Source: Oscillospiraceae bacterium
GTDB taxonomy: Bacteria; Bacillota; Clostridia; Oscillospirales; Acutalibacteraceae
Direction of reading: 5' to 3'
NCBI GenBank assembly: GCA_031262125.1
Contig: JAISII010000186.1
Span: 1 to 6,060 of the forward strand
Length of the DNA stretch: 6,060 bases
Shown: in pieces, positions 1 to 4,650 of the stretch
How the letters are laid out: each line of letters starts with the position of its first letter
Position numbering within the stretch: the first letter of the stretch is position 1
Notes under the pieces: generated by a model
The model's input: only the letters and a program-made list of their open reading frames with translations
Database searches by the model: none
Told to the model about the DNA's origin: nothing
Program-made: the position numbers and the translations under genes

Positions 1-307
1 CGGTAGTGAGCGAGGTTGTTAAAGCCGAATATTCCATATCTTGAATTGTGCCGCCTTCATACTCAAAACCGAGCATTTCTTGAAGTTTGTTAAGCAGGTC
101 AATGTCGTAGCCTATCAACTTGCCGTCGGCATCAAAATACGAGAAAGGCCCGAACAAGCCCGAAGTGCCAACCTTGATTTTAGCACCCTCTAACGTAGTA
201 CTCTCTGCACCACCGCAAGCTGTCAGCGAAAATGCAAGCAGCACCGCTGCCAGTACTAAGCACAACACTTTTGTAAGTTTAAATGTTTTAACCAATTTAA
301 TGCACAT
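1..307 (-). CDS. Amino acid ABC transporter substrate-binding lipoprotein (SBP family 3), N-terminal part
   Basis: This is the first 102 residues of an extracellular solute-binding protein; the gene runs off the left edge. It would capture a polar amino acid outside the membrane and hand it to an ABC permease. Residues 1-31 form a lipoprotein signal: basic start (VKTFKLTK), hydrophobic core (LCLVLAAVLLAFS) and lipobox LTAC with Cys31 followed by GG. The mature part starts the family-3 fold with KVGTSG, then GPFSYFDADGKLIGYDIDL, close to the family signature G-Y-D-I-D-L, and EYSALTTSL. The start is uncertain. ATG at 307 has an AAGG directly abutting it, too close to serve it, while in-frame TTG at 295 sits about 11 nt after AGGA and would give a signal of more usual length. 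It follows the ATPase gene by about 59 bp, probably in one operon. The substrate cannot be told from this fragment. Confidence 0.9.
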   Translation of the reverse strand, partial: MCIKLVKTFKLTKVLCLVLAAVLLAFSLTACGGAESTTLEGAKIKVGTSGLFGPFSYFDADGKLIGYDIDLLNKLQEMLGFEYEGGTIQDMEYSALTTSLTT

Positions 308-366
308 CCTTTTTTAAAAAATTTTATTAATACCGATTTATAAAAAAATCGAAATTTATGTATTTT

Positions 367-1086
367 TTACAGCATCTTTTCAACAAACTGTTTTGCCCGT
401 TCGGTTTTGGGGGAACCAAAAAATTCCGTCGGGTGAGCTGATTCTAAAATAGTGCCATCCGCCATAAATAAAATTCTGTCGGCGACTTCTTTGGCAAAAC
501 CCATCTCGTGAGTTACAACAACCATCGTCATACCCATGCCGGCAAGCTGCTTTATAACATCCAAAACATCGCTTACAAGCTCGGGGTCGAGTGCACTGGT
601 AGGTTCGTCAAAAAGAATAATCTGCGGATGCATTGCAAGCGAACGTGCAATTGCAACACGCTGTTTTTGCCCGCCCGAAAGTGTGTGCGGCAAGCTGTTG
701 ATTTTATCGGACAACCCAACTTTATCAAGCATTTCGGCAGCCGTGGCAAGTGCCTCGGTGCGGTTTTGTTTTTTTACTATTCGCAACGCCAACGCCACGT
801 TATGCAAAACTGTTTTTAGCGGGAACAAATTAAATTGCTGAAAAACCATTCCCACTTCTTCACGCAATTTGCGGACATCATAGCCTTTTTGCAAAACATT
901 TTGCCCGTTATAAATTATCTCGCCGCTTTGGGGCATCTCCAGCAAATTAAGGCAACGCAAAAATGTGCTTTTGCCCGCACCCGAGGGACCCAATATGCAA
1001 ATAACTTCGCCCTGACAAACTTGAGCAGATACATTATCTAAAACTACTAAATCGCCAAAAGCTTTGCAAAGACCGTTCACGCTCAT
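367..1086 (-). CDS. Polar amino acid ABC transporter ATP-binding protein (GlnQ/HisP type)
   Basis: Cytoplasmic ATPase that powers amino acid uptake. Counting from the ATG at 1086 the protein has 239 residues, the normal GlnQ length. Visible motifs are Walker A GPSGAGKST (33-41), Q-loop VFQQFNLFP (81-89), signature LSGGQKQR (136-143), Walker B IILFDEP (156-162), D-loop SALD (164-167) and H-loop VTHEMGFA with His193. FQQFNLFP and DEPTSALDPELV are typical of the amino acid branch of ABC ATPases. The frame stays open to a GTG at 1128 (253 residues), but that codon directly abuts its AAAGGG, whereas the ATG at 1086 has CAGG about 5 nt upstream and begins where homologues begin, so I prefer it. The solute-binding lipoprotein gene follows at 307. 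The order ATPase then binding protein, with no permease between, is less common; the permease is presumably downstream, outside the window. Confidence 0.95.
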   Translation of the reverse strand: MSVNGLCKAFGDLVVLDNVSAQVCQGEVICILGPSGAGKSTFLRCLNLLEMPQSGEIIYNGQNVLQKGYDVRKLREEVGMVFQQFNLFPLKTVLHNVALALRIVKKQNRTEALATAAEMLDKVGLSDKINSLPHTLSGGQKQRVAIARSLAMHPQIILFDEPTSALDPELVSDVLDVIKQLAGMGMTMVVVTHEMGFAKEVADRILFMADGTILESAHPTEFFGSPKTERAKQFVEKML

Positions 1087-1152
1087 TATAACCTGCCCGT
1101 TCGATTCTTCGCTTACCGTTGCCCTCACCCCTTTCGGCTTGATTTTTAAGTC

Positions 1153-1179
1153 TTAAAAACTTGTTGAAGTTTTAAAACT
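1153..1179. other. AT-rich inverted repeats between metal permease and amino acid ATPase genes
   Basis: Arms AAAACTT (1156-1162) and AAGTTTT (1167-1173) pair perfectly around a 4-nt loop and extend with TTAA on both sides through one bulge. A second perfect palindrome, AGTTTTAAAACT (1168-1179), overlaps the stop codon of permease 2. This is the only hairpin in the short gap between the two transport operons. It has few GC pairs and no separate T-run, so it is a weak terminator candidate at best; an operator or chance AT palindrome are alternatives. Confidence 0.3.
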
Positions 1180-2038
1180 ACAATACGCCTTTAACTATAC
1201 CACGTAAGACAAATTTTGTCAAATGCTGCAGTGCCAAAATCAGCAAAAAAACAACTGTGCAAGCCACTGCAACCGCACCCGAAATATAAACGCCGGTTAA
1301 CATTGCAAAAACACAGCCCAAAACTGCATCTGCCGCCGCTATTAAAAGTGCCGCAATCACGCCGCTGTAAGCATTTTTGCAAACACATCTTGCTGTAACG
1401 GCAGGGGCTATCATCAAAGCTACCGAAAGCACACTGCCCATAAAATTAAACACCGCCACCGCAGTAACAGCCGTAAGCACAAGGGTTGCAAAGTTATATA
1501 ACCCTGTTTTTATGCCCGTAACTTTCGCAAAATCCTCCGAAACAGCCGCCGAAATCAGCCCCCGACGGAATATTACAACAAAAAGCAAATTTGCCGCCAA
1601 AATGCCGCCCAGCAAATACACAGCCTGCGAGCCTATATCGTAACCGAAAACGACCATGCGTTGTGCAACAGCAGCATAAACATCGCCCTTTAAAATGTAA
1701 TCTACGTTTAGCTCACTCCCCCCGCAAAAAGCTTTAACCAAAATTATGCCAACCGCAAAAAAAATCGGGAACACCAGCCCAATGGCAGAATCCTCTTTAA
1801 CATATTTTGAAAAACGCAGCTTTTCGCTTATTAACGCCGCCAACAAAGAGCCGACAACCGCCGCAATATACAACCACGGCGAGTAAATATCGCCCGTTAT
1901 TATAAAGCCAACAGCAATCCCCGGCAGCACTGTATGCGTTACTGCGTCGGATTCCATAGACATTTTTTTAAAAACAAGTATATTGCCCGGCACGCTGGAT
2001 GCACAAGCGGCAATGATGTATATTAGTATAATTTCCAT
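1178..2038 (-). CDS. Metal ABC transporter permease, ABC-3 family, TroD/MntD-like
   Basis: Integral membrane protein of 286 residues, the usual size for ABC-3 permeases, predicted to form half of the channel for Mn, Zn or Fe import. Hydrophobic helices are spread along the whole length. The N-terminus carries the family pattern: LVFKKMSMESDAVTHTVLPGIAVGF corresponds to the LRRMSMMGDAISHAVLPG block of TroD-type permeases, followed by KEDSAIGLVF and ELNVDYILKGDVYA, equivalent to the EDAAIG and NVxLDxDxxLYGE motifs. Near the C-terminus MGSVLSVALMIAPAVTARCV is the conserved VALLIAPAATA segment. KKMS rather than KKQS separates it from the neighbouring permease, so the two are paralogues that probably form a heterodimer. 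The start at ATG 2038 is preceded at 10 nt by GGGGGAG, which lies inside a repeat fragment. The metal cannot be decided from sequence. Confidence 0.93.
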   Translation of the reverse strand: MEIILIYIIAACASSVPGNILVFKKMSMESDAVTHTVLPGIAVGFIITGDIYSPWLYIAAVVGSLLAALISEKLRFSKYVKEDSAIGLVFPIFFAVGIILVKAFCGGSELNVDYILKGDVYAAVAQRMVVFGYDIGSQAVYLLGGILAANLLFVVIFRRGLISAAVSEDFAKVTGIKTGLYNFATLVLTAVTAVAVFNFMGSVLSVALMIAPAVTARCVCKNAYSGVIAALLIAAADAVLGCVFAMLTGVYISGAVAVACTVVFLLILALQHLTKFVLRGIVKGVL

Positions 2039-2043
2039 TTACT

Positions 2044-2076
2044 TTTCTCTCCCCCTGTCGGCTTCGCCGACATCCC
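2044..2076. repeat. Partial copy of palindromic element (copy C)
   Basis: Plus-strand reading begins TTTCTCTCCCCCTGTCGGC and continues through the first hairpin of the element: TGTCGGC (2056-2062), loop TTC, GCCGACA (2066-2072). It then breaks off at CATCCC. It matches the first 30 or so bases of the full copies at 2130 and 4438, in the same orientation, and ends just upstream of the permease 2 start codon. Confidence 0.8.
2049..2055 (-). promoter_or_regulatory. Ribosome binding site of permease 2, formed by the end of a repeat fragment
   Basis: On the minus strand GGGGGAG lies 10 nt before the ATG at 2038. The same bases are the conserved terminus of the palindromic element (compare 2135-2141 and 4443-4449), so the repeat appears to have supplied the Shine-Dalgarno sequence. 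Confidence 0.5.
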
Positions 2077-2085
2077 ATTCTAAAA

Positions 2086-2113
2086 GCAAGAGGTCAGAGG
2101 CAAGAGGCAAGAA
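2086..2113. repeat. 7-bp tandem array, GCAAGAG type, 4 units
   Basis: Four heptamers in a row: GCAAGAG, GTCAGAG, GCAAGAG, GCAAGAA. It is followed at once by a perfect small hairpin AGCGAC-TTGC-GTCGCT (2113-2128). The same heptamer occurs in the opposite orientation at 3303-3336 and in the same orientation at 4291-4311. The array sits between repeat copy C and full copy A and fills the spacer between the two permease genes. Confidence 0.75.
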
Positions 2114-2129
2114 GCGACTTGCGTCGCTC

Positions 2130-2260
2130 GCTTTCTCCCCCTGTCGGCGTTGCCGACATCCCCCTCCCGGAGGGGGACTTTTTCAGCCTCTTTTTTGAGT
2201 GTGCCCAAAAGCCTCCCTCTTAGAGGGAGGTGGCAGGCGTAGTCTGACGGAAGGAGAAAA
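2130..2260. repeat. Full copy A of a 131-bp hairpin-rich element with imperfect terminal inverted repeats
   Basis: The ends form an inverted repeat: TTTCTCCCCCTGTCGG (2132-2147) against the complement of 2244-2259, TTTCTCCTTCCGTCAG, 12 of 16 matching. Inside are four hairpins: TGTCGGC/GCCGACA (2142-2158), CCCCCT/AGGGGG (2160-2176), CCTCCCTC/GAGGGAGG (2212-2230) and CAGGC/GTCTG shortly after. A second full copy lies at 4438-4571. There is no coding capacity of its own, so it looks like a non-autonomous, MITE-like or REP-like repeat. It fills most of the spacer between permease genes. An open frame across it yields the peptide HLPLRGRLLGTLKK, which recurs in the other copy and is spurious. Confidence 0.85.
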
Positions 2261-2273
2261 AATTCTTTACCCC

Positions 2274-3056
2274 TTATTTTATTACCGCTAACAACGCCGG
2301 CACACATGCCAAAAGTGCAATAACAGGTCCGGCGGGCAAAAACGGCAACAAGCACACCATGCCATATGCCGCTGCTGTTGTAACCGCACCAACGCAAGCC
2401 GACAGCACAACCATTTGCCCAAACCCTTTTGCAAACCGCCTTGCCGTTACGGCAGGGGCAATAAGCAGGGCACTCATAAGCACCACCCCCACGGTTTGCA
2501 AGCACAGCGTTATTGCCGCTATAGTAAGCACAAAAAGTGCAAAATCAGCAAAAGCACCGCCGCCTTTTGCAAGCCCTGCCGAGTAAGCATCAAACGCCGA
2601 TATTTTAATATAATCAAAACACAGCAAAATTAACAAAGCAACAGCACAGGTGCAAACCGCTATCGGTATTATCGGGACATCGAGCGTTGCGTTTTCTTGC
2701 CCCACAACGAATTCCTCTAATTTTTGCAGATGCTCGCCGCCCGCATTTTGTGCAGCCGCCATAAAGCACAGCCCCAAGCCGAACATCCCCGACATTACAA
2801 CTGCCATTATTGTTTCAAAACTGAAAGTTGTAACTTTTTTCGCAAGATTAATAATAAAAAAGGCGACCATAGCCGCAGCAAAAGCCCCCAGCAGCATAGC
2901 AGTTTGGCTTGAATTAAAAAACAAAAACGCCGCCGTTACACCCGCCAAAGAGGAATGTGAAACGCCGTCGCCGATTAGGCTTTGTTTTTTTAAAACCAGC
3001 ACACTGCCTAAGCTCCCGCACAACAGCCCTATCAGGCTCAACCCTAAAAAGACCAT
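2274..3056 (-). CDS. Metal ABC transporter permease, ABC-3 family, TroC/MntC-like
   Basis: Polytopic membrane protein of 260 residues, slightly short for the family but complete. The first helix and loop read LIGLLCGSLGSVLVLKKQS, then LIGDGVSHSSLAGVTAAF, matching the GSFLVLRRQSLLGDALSHAALPG block that marks TroC/MntC-type permeases of Mn, Zn and Fe importers. MAVVMSGMFGLGLCF and, near the C-terminus, VGVVLMSALLIAPAVTARRF are the other conserved family segments. Expected role: one of two channel subunits coupled to the ATPase encoded upstream (4166-3453). The ATG at 3056 has an excellent AAAGGAGG with a 6-nt spacer, so the start is firm. The gene is separated by 396 bp from the ATPase gene and by 235 bp from permease 2. 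Such genes are normally adjacent or overlapping, so the cluster looks opened up by repeats. Confidence 0.93.
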   Translation of the reverse strand: MVFLGLSLIGLLCGSLGSVLVLKKQSLIGDGVSHSSLAGVTAAFLFFNSSQTAMLLGAFAAAMVAFFIINLAKKVTTFSFETIMAVVMSGMFGLGLCFMAAAQNAGGEHLQKLEEFVVGQENATLDVPIIPIAVCTCAVALLILLCFDYIKISAFDAYSAGLAKGGGAFADFALFVLTIAAITLCLQTVGVVLMSALLIAPAVTARRFAKGFGQMVVLSACVGAVTTAAAYGMVCLLPFLPAGPVIALLACVPALLAVIK

Positions 3057-3062
3057 TTTTTT

Positions 3063-3070
3063 CCTCCTTT
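3063..3070 (-). promoter_or_regulatory. Strong Shine-Dalgarno of permease 1
   Basis: AAAGGAGG on the minus strand with a 6-nt A-rich spacer to the ATG at 3056. It fixes the start and suggests that this gene is translated independently of the distant ATPase gene. Confidence 0.85.
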
Positions 3071-3073
3071 AAG

Positions 3074-3094
3074 CATTTGCCATTTGCAATTTAT
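3074..3094. repeat. 7-bp tandem array, CATTTGC type, about 3 units
   Basis: Units CATTTGC, CATTTGC, AATTTAT directly upstream of the permease 1 ribosome binding site. The same units in the same orientation make up the longer array at 3404-3445 at the other end of this spacer. Confidence 0.7.
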
Positions 3095-3097
3095 CCA

Positions 3098-3250
3098 AAA
3101 CCACCCCGAGCTTAAAAAATTTAAATTCTATTTAAATTTAAATAAAAATAAAATTTTTCACACAAACCACCCCGTCTGCTCTGCACAATCTTAAAAATTA
3201 TTTATTTTTTTAGATTTTTAATAAAAAATAAAATTTATTTTTTACTTAGG
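3098..3250. other. Two AT-rich blocks, each headed by AAACCACCCCG
   Basis: AAACCACCCCG occurs at 3098-3108 and again at 3164-3174. Each copy leads into a nearly pure A/T stretch of about 50 bp beginning CTTAAAAA (3111-3160 and 3190-3245), so the region looks like an imperfect tandem duplication. The second block is flanked by CTGCTC (3176-3181) and GAGCAG (3251-3256). No gene is seen. A promoter for the permease genes could lie here, but I find no convincing -35/-10 pair. Confidence 0.4.
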
Positions 3251-3300
3251 GAGCAGCCACCCCTCCCCGGAGGGGAATTTTTGTGCTTTTCCGAGACTTT
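3251..3300. repeat. GC-rich hairpin related to the palindromic elements (fragment D)
   Basis: CCCCTCC (3260-3266) and GGAGGGG (3269-3275) form a stem followed on the plus strand by AATTTTTGTGCTTTT. It resembles the second hairpin of the full elements at 2160 and 4471. It would look like an intrinsic terminator on the plus strand, but no plus-strand gene reads into it, so I treat it as a repeat fragment. A further scrap, GGGAGACTTTT, recurs at 3344-3354 and 4481-4491. Confidence 0.5.
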
Positions 3301-3302
3301 TA

Positions 3303-3336
3303 GCTCTTGCTTCTTGCCTCTTGCATCTCGCTCCTT
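3303..3336. repeat. 7-bp tandem array, GCTTCTT type, about 5 units
   Basis: A partial unit GCTCTT is followed by GCTTCTT, GCCTCTT, GCATCTC and GCTCCTT. These are the reverse complement of the GCAAGAG/GCAAGAA arrays at 2086-2113 and 4291-4311. A two-unit TTCTGCA repeat follows at 3373-3386. No gene is seen in this spacer. Confidence 0.7.
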
Positions 3337-3403
3337 GAAGCAGGGAGACTTTTTTCAATGCAGTTTAAATATTTCTGCATTCTGCATTTTTATTTCTTAT
3401 TTC

Positions 3404-3445
3404 CATTTGCCATTTGCCACTTGCAATTTGCCATTTGCAATTTAC
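3404..3445. repeat. 7-bp tandem array, CATTTGC type, 6 units
   Basis: Six consecutive heptamers: CATTTGC, CATTTGC, CACTTGC, AATTTGC, CATTTGC, AATTTAC. The array begins 7 bp past the stop codon of the metal ATPase gene (minus strand). It is the longest of the short tandem arrays here and has a partner at 3074-3094 at the opposite end of the same spacer. Confidence 0.8.
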
Positions 3446-3452
3446 AGAACAT

Positions 3453-4166
3453 CTACTCCTCTGCATATGTCAGCTTCAAATTCCCCTCGGTAAAAACGTC
3501 TTCTACTCTGCCGCTTGAAACAAGGCTCTTGTTTACAAGTGCAACATACCCAAAATAGCGTTGCACCGTATAGCAATCATGGTGCACAACAATTATGGTT
3601 TTGTTCTGCTGCTCCATTTCTTTAAGTATATCGAACAAAATTCGGGAGCTTTTTTGATCGAGACCTTTAAACGGCTCATCCATAAGGTACAATGCCGAAT
3701 CCCTCACCAACGCCCGTGCAAGCAAAACACGCTGTTTTTGCCCGCCCGAAAGCTCGCTGATTTGGCTGTTTGCAAAGCTTTGCATTCCTACCTTTTTTAG
3801 AGCTTTTGCCGCTTCAGCTTTGTTTTTTTGCTTTGTGCTTTTTTTAATAAAAATACTTTTAGTGCTGCCGTAACGCCCCATCATTACCATATCAAACACC
3901 GTAATCGGGAAGTCCCAGTCGATATTTTCGGTTTGTGGCACATAGGCTATGGCTTTTTTGTCGGGTTTTACGCTGCCGAAAATTTTAATTTTGCCGCCGT
4001 TTGTTTTTACCAAGCCCAGCAACGCCTTTAAAAGTGTAGACTTGCCTGCACCGTTTGGCCCCACAACTGCACACATTACGCCTTGCGGCACGCCAAAGCT
4101 AACATTTTGCAACGCCGGCTTTTTATTATATAAAACACTTAGTCCTTCGACTTCTAAAGCGTTCAT
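3453..4166 (-). CDS. Metal (Mn/Zn/Fe) ABC transporter ATP-binding protein, TroB/MntB/ZnuC type
   Basis: Cytoplasmic ATPase for the two ABC-3 permeases encoded downstream. From the ATG at 4166 it has 237 residues. Motifs: Walker A GPNGAGKST (36-44), Q-loop YVPQ (75-78) running into ENIDWDFPITVFDMVMMGR, signature LSGGQKQR (139-146), Walker B LYLMDEP (159-165), FKGLD (166-170) and H-loop VVHHD with His196. The DWDFP-TV-D-V-MGR block and VVHHDCYTVQRYF, then EDVFTEGNLKLTY, are diagnostic of Mn/Zn-type importers. Start choice: the frame continues to 4301, but the extra 45 codons cross a heptamer repeat and do not resemble the family. A GTG at 4178 has AGGA with a 7-nt spacer and is a good alternative to the ATG. 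The family's metal-binding lipoprotein gene is not next to it. Metal specificity is undetermined. Confidence 0.93.
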   Translation of the reverse strand: MNALEVEGLSVLYNKKPALQNVSFGVPQGVMCAVVGPNGAGKSTLLKALLGLVKTNGGKIKIFGSVKPDKKAIAYVPQTENIDWDFPITVFDMVMMGRYGSTKSIFIKKSTKQKNKAEAAKALKKVGMQSFANSQISELSGGQKQRVLLARALVRDSALYLMDEPFKGLDQKSSRILFDILKEMEQQNKTIIVVHHDCYTVQRYFGYVALVNKSLVSSGRVEDVFTEGNLKLTYAEE

Positions 4167-4290
4167 TTGTATAATCACAAGCCTTTCCTGCTCATTTGCT
4201 TTGCTTTTTTGCTGCAATTTTTGCGTTGTTGCATAGTCTGTTATTTTATTGTATGTTTTAATTGGGTTTTGGTGCTTCAAGGAGAAAAAA

Positions 4291-4311
4291 ACAAGATGCA
4301 AGAAGCAAGAA
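4291..4311. repeat. 7-bp tandem array, GCAAGAA type, 3 units
   Basis: ACAAGAT, GCAAGAA, GCAAGAA. The array directly abuts the perfect hairpin at 4310-4346 and is the same heptamer family as at 2086-2113 (and inverted at 3303-3336). Confidence 0.65.
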
Positions 4312-4346
4312 CCAACCCGCCTTACTTTACATAAGGCGGGTTGGTT
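4310..4346. terminator. Perfect 15-bp hairpin, possible terminator
   Basis: AACCAACCCGCCTTA (4310-4324) pairs without mismatch with TAAGGCGGGTTGGTT (4332-4346) around a 7-nt loop. It stands between the LysM gene and the metal ATPase gene. On the minus strand the nearest long T-run (4284-4290) is about 20 nt past the stem and separated from it by the heptamer array, so it is not a textbook terminator. It could be a bidirectional one or a transcript-protecting hairpin. Confidence 0.5.
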
Positions 4347-4437
4347 GAGCTAAATCGTTTAAACGCATTTTGCCGTCTTTTGCTTTCATTTTCAAACCGT
4401 TACAGTTTGTAACGGTTTCATTTCCTTCGTCCAACAA
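4327..4437 (-). pseudogene. Short frame resembling a Bro-N (phage antirepressor-type) core, probable remnant
   Basis: Minus-strand reading from TTG 4437 to TAA 4327 gives about 36 codons. The stretch ETVTNCN followed by GLKMKAKDGKMRLNDLA resembles, from memory, the start of Bro-N domain proteins (LKMKAxDGKMRLTDVAD...). The likeness ends exactly where the perfect hairpin at 4310-4346 begins, and a stop lies in the hairpin loop. The remaining Bro-N domain and the rest of such a protein are absent. GGGGGAG from the adjacent repeat copy B lies 5 nt before the TTG, so a short peptide might still be made. A chance resemblance cannot be excluded; the call rests on remembered family patterns, not a search. 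Confidence 0.3.
4394..4418. other. 25-bp perfect palindrome, 11-bp arms
   Basis: AAACCGTTACA (4394-4404), 3-nt centre GTT, TGTAACGGTTT (4408-4418). It lies about 230 bp upstream of the metal ATPase start and inside the Bro-N-like frame. The shape would suit a dimeric repressor operator, but it does not match the Fur, Zur, MntR or PerR consensus sequences I know, and no promoter is evident next to it. Confidence 0.45.
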
Positions 4438-4571
4438 GCTTTCTCCCCCTGTCGGCTTTCGCCGACATCCCCCTCTGAGAGGGAGACTTTTTAGCCTTCT
4501 TTTTTAGTGTACCCAAAAGCCTCCCTCTTAGAGGGAGGTGGCAAGGCGTAAGCCTTGACGGAAGGAGAAAA
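4438..4571. repeat. Full copy B of the hairpin-rich element (134 bp)
   Basis: It matches copy A (2130-2260) from GCTTTCTCC to GGAGAAAA in the same orientation. Hairpins: TGTCGGC/GCCGACA near 4450-4467, CCCTC/GAGGG (4471-4483), CCTCCCTC/GAGGGAGG (4520-4538) and CAAGGC/GCCTTG (4542-4557). Hairpins 2 and 4 differ in sequence from copy A yet still pair. It fills the spacer just past the LysM gene terminator. An open frame on the minus strand across it carries the spurious HLPLRGRLLGTLKK peptide also seen in copy A. Confidence 0.85.
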
Positions 4572-4581
4572 GAGACAATAA

Positions 4582-4624
4582 AACCCCGCCCCACTGAGTT
4601 AAAACTAACGAGCAAGGCGGAGTT
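4582..4624 (-). terminator. Probable intrinsic terminator of the LysM gene
   Basis: On the minus strand, 26 nt after the LysM stop codon, AACTCCGCC (4624-4616) pairs with GGCGGGGTT (4590-4582), 8 of 9 positions, with an inner GTTA/TAAC stem in the loop. TTTTATTG follows. The long loop makes it a moderate rather than strong prediction. Confidence 0.6.
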
Positions 4625-4650
4625 GGCAATAATATTAAAACACTAAAAAA

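Noticed and set aside
334..351. CGATTT/AAATCG hairpin between the amino acid ATPase and binding protein genes
   Set aside because: Only 6 bp with two GC pairs and no clear T-run beyond the AT-rich background; it could be a weak processing site but is not supportable.
2080..2505. 141-residue open frame on the minus strand
   Set aside because: It overlaps permease 1 in another frame and then reads through repeat copy A; composition is Cys/Arg/Gly-rich shadow coding, and its recurring peptide comes from the repeat.
2650..3072. 140-residue open frame on the plus strand
   Set aside because: Antisense shadow of the permease 1 gene, which has clear family motifs and a strong ribosome binding site on the other strand.
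3260..3290. Intrinsic terminator on the plus strand (GC stem then T-run)
   Set aside because: No plus-strand gene precedes it, and the hairpin matches the repeat family, so a terminator role is unsupported.
3404..3445. Possible CRISPR array
   Set aside because: Units are 7 bp with no spacers; nothing like 25-40-bp repeats with unique spacers, and no cas gene is in the window.
4167..4301. In-frame 45-codon N-terminal extension of the metal ATPase back to 4301
   Set aside because: The extension begins inside a heptamer repeat, is not like the family N-terminus, and homologues begin near the ATG at 4166 or the GTG at 4178, the latter with a proper AGGA upstream.
4356..4365. CGTTTAAACG palindrome with AAAT/ATTT flanks, suggestive of a Zur-like box
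   Set aside because: The flanks are out of register by one base, the sequence does not fit the AAATCGTAATnATTACGATTT consensus well, and it falls inside the Bro-N-like coding remnant.
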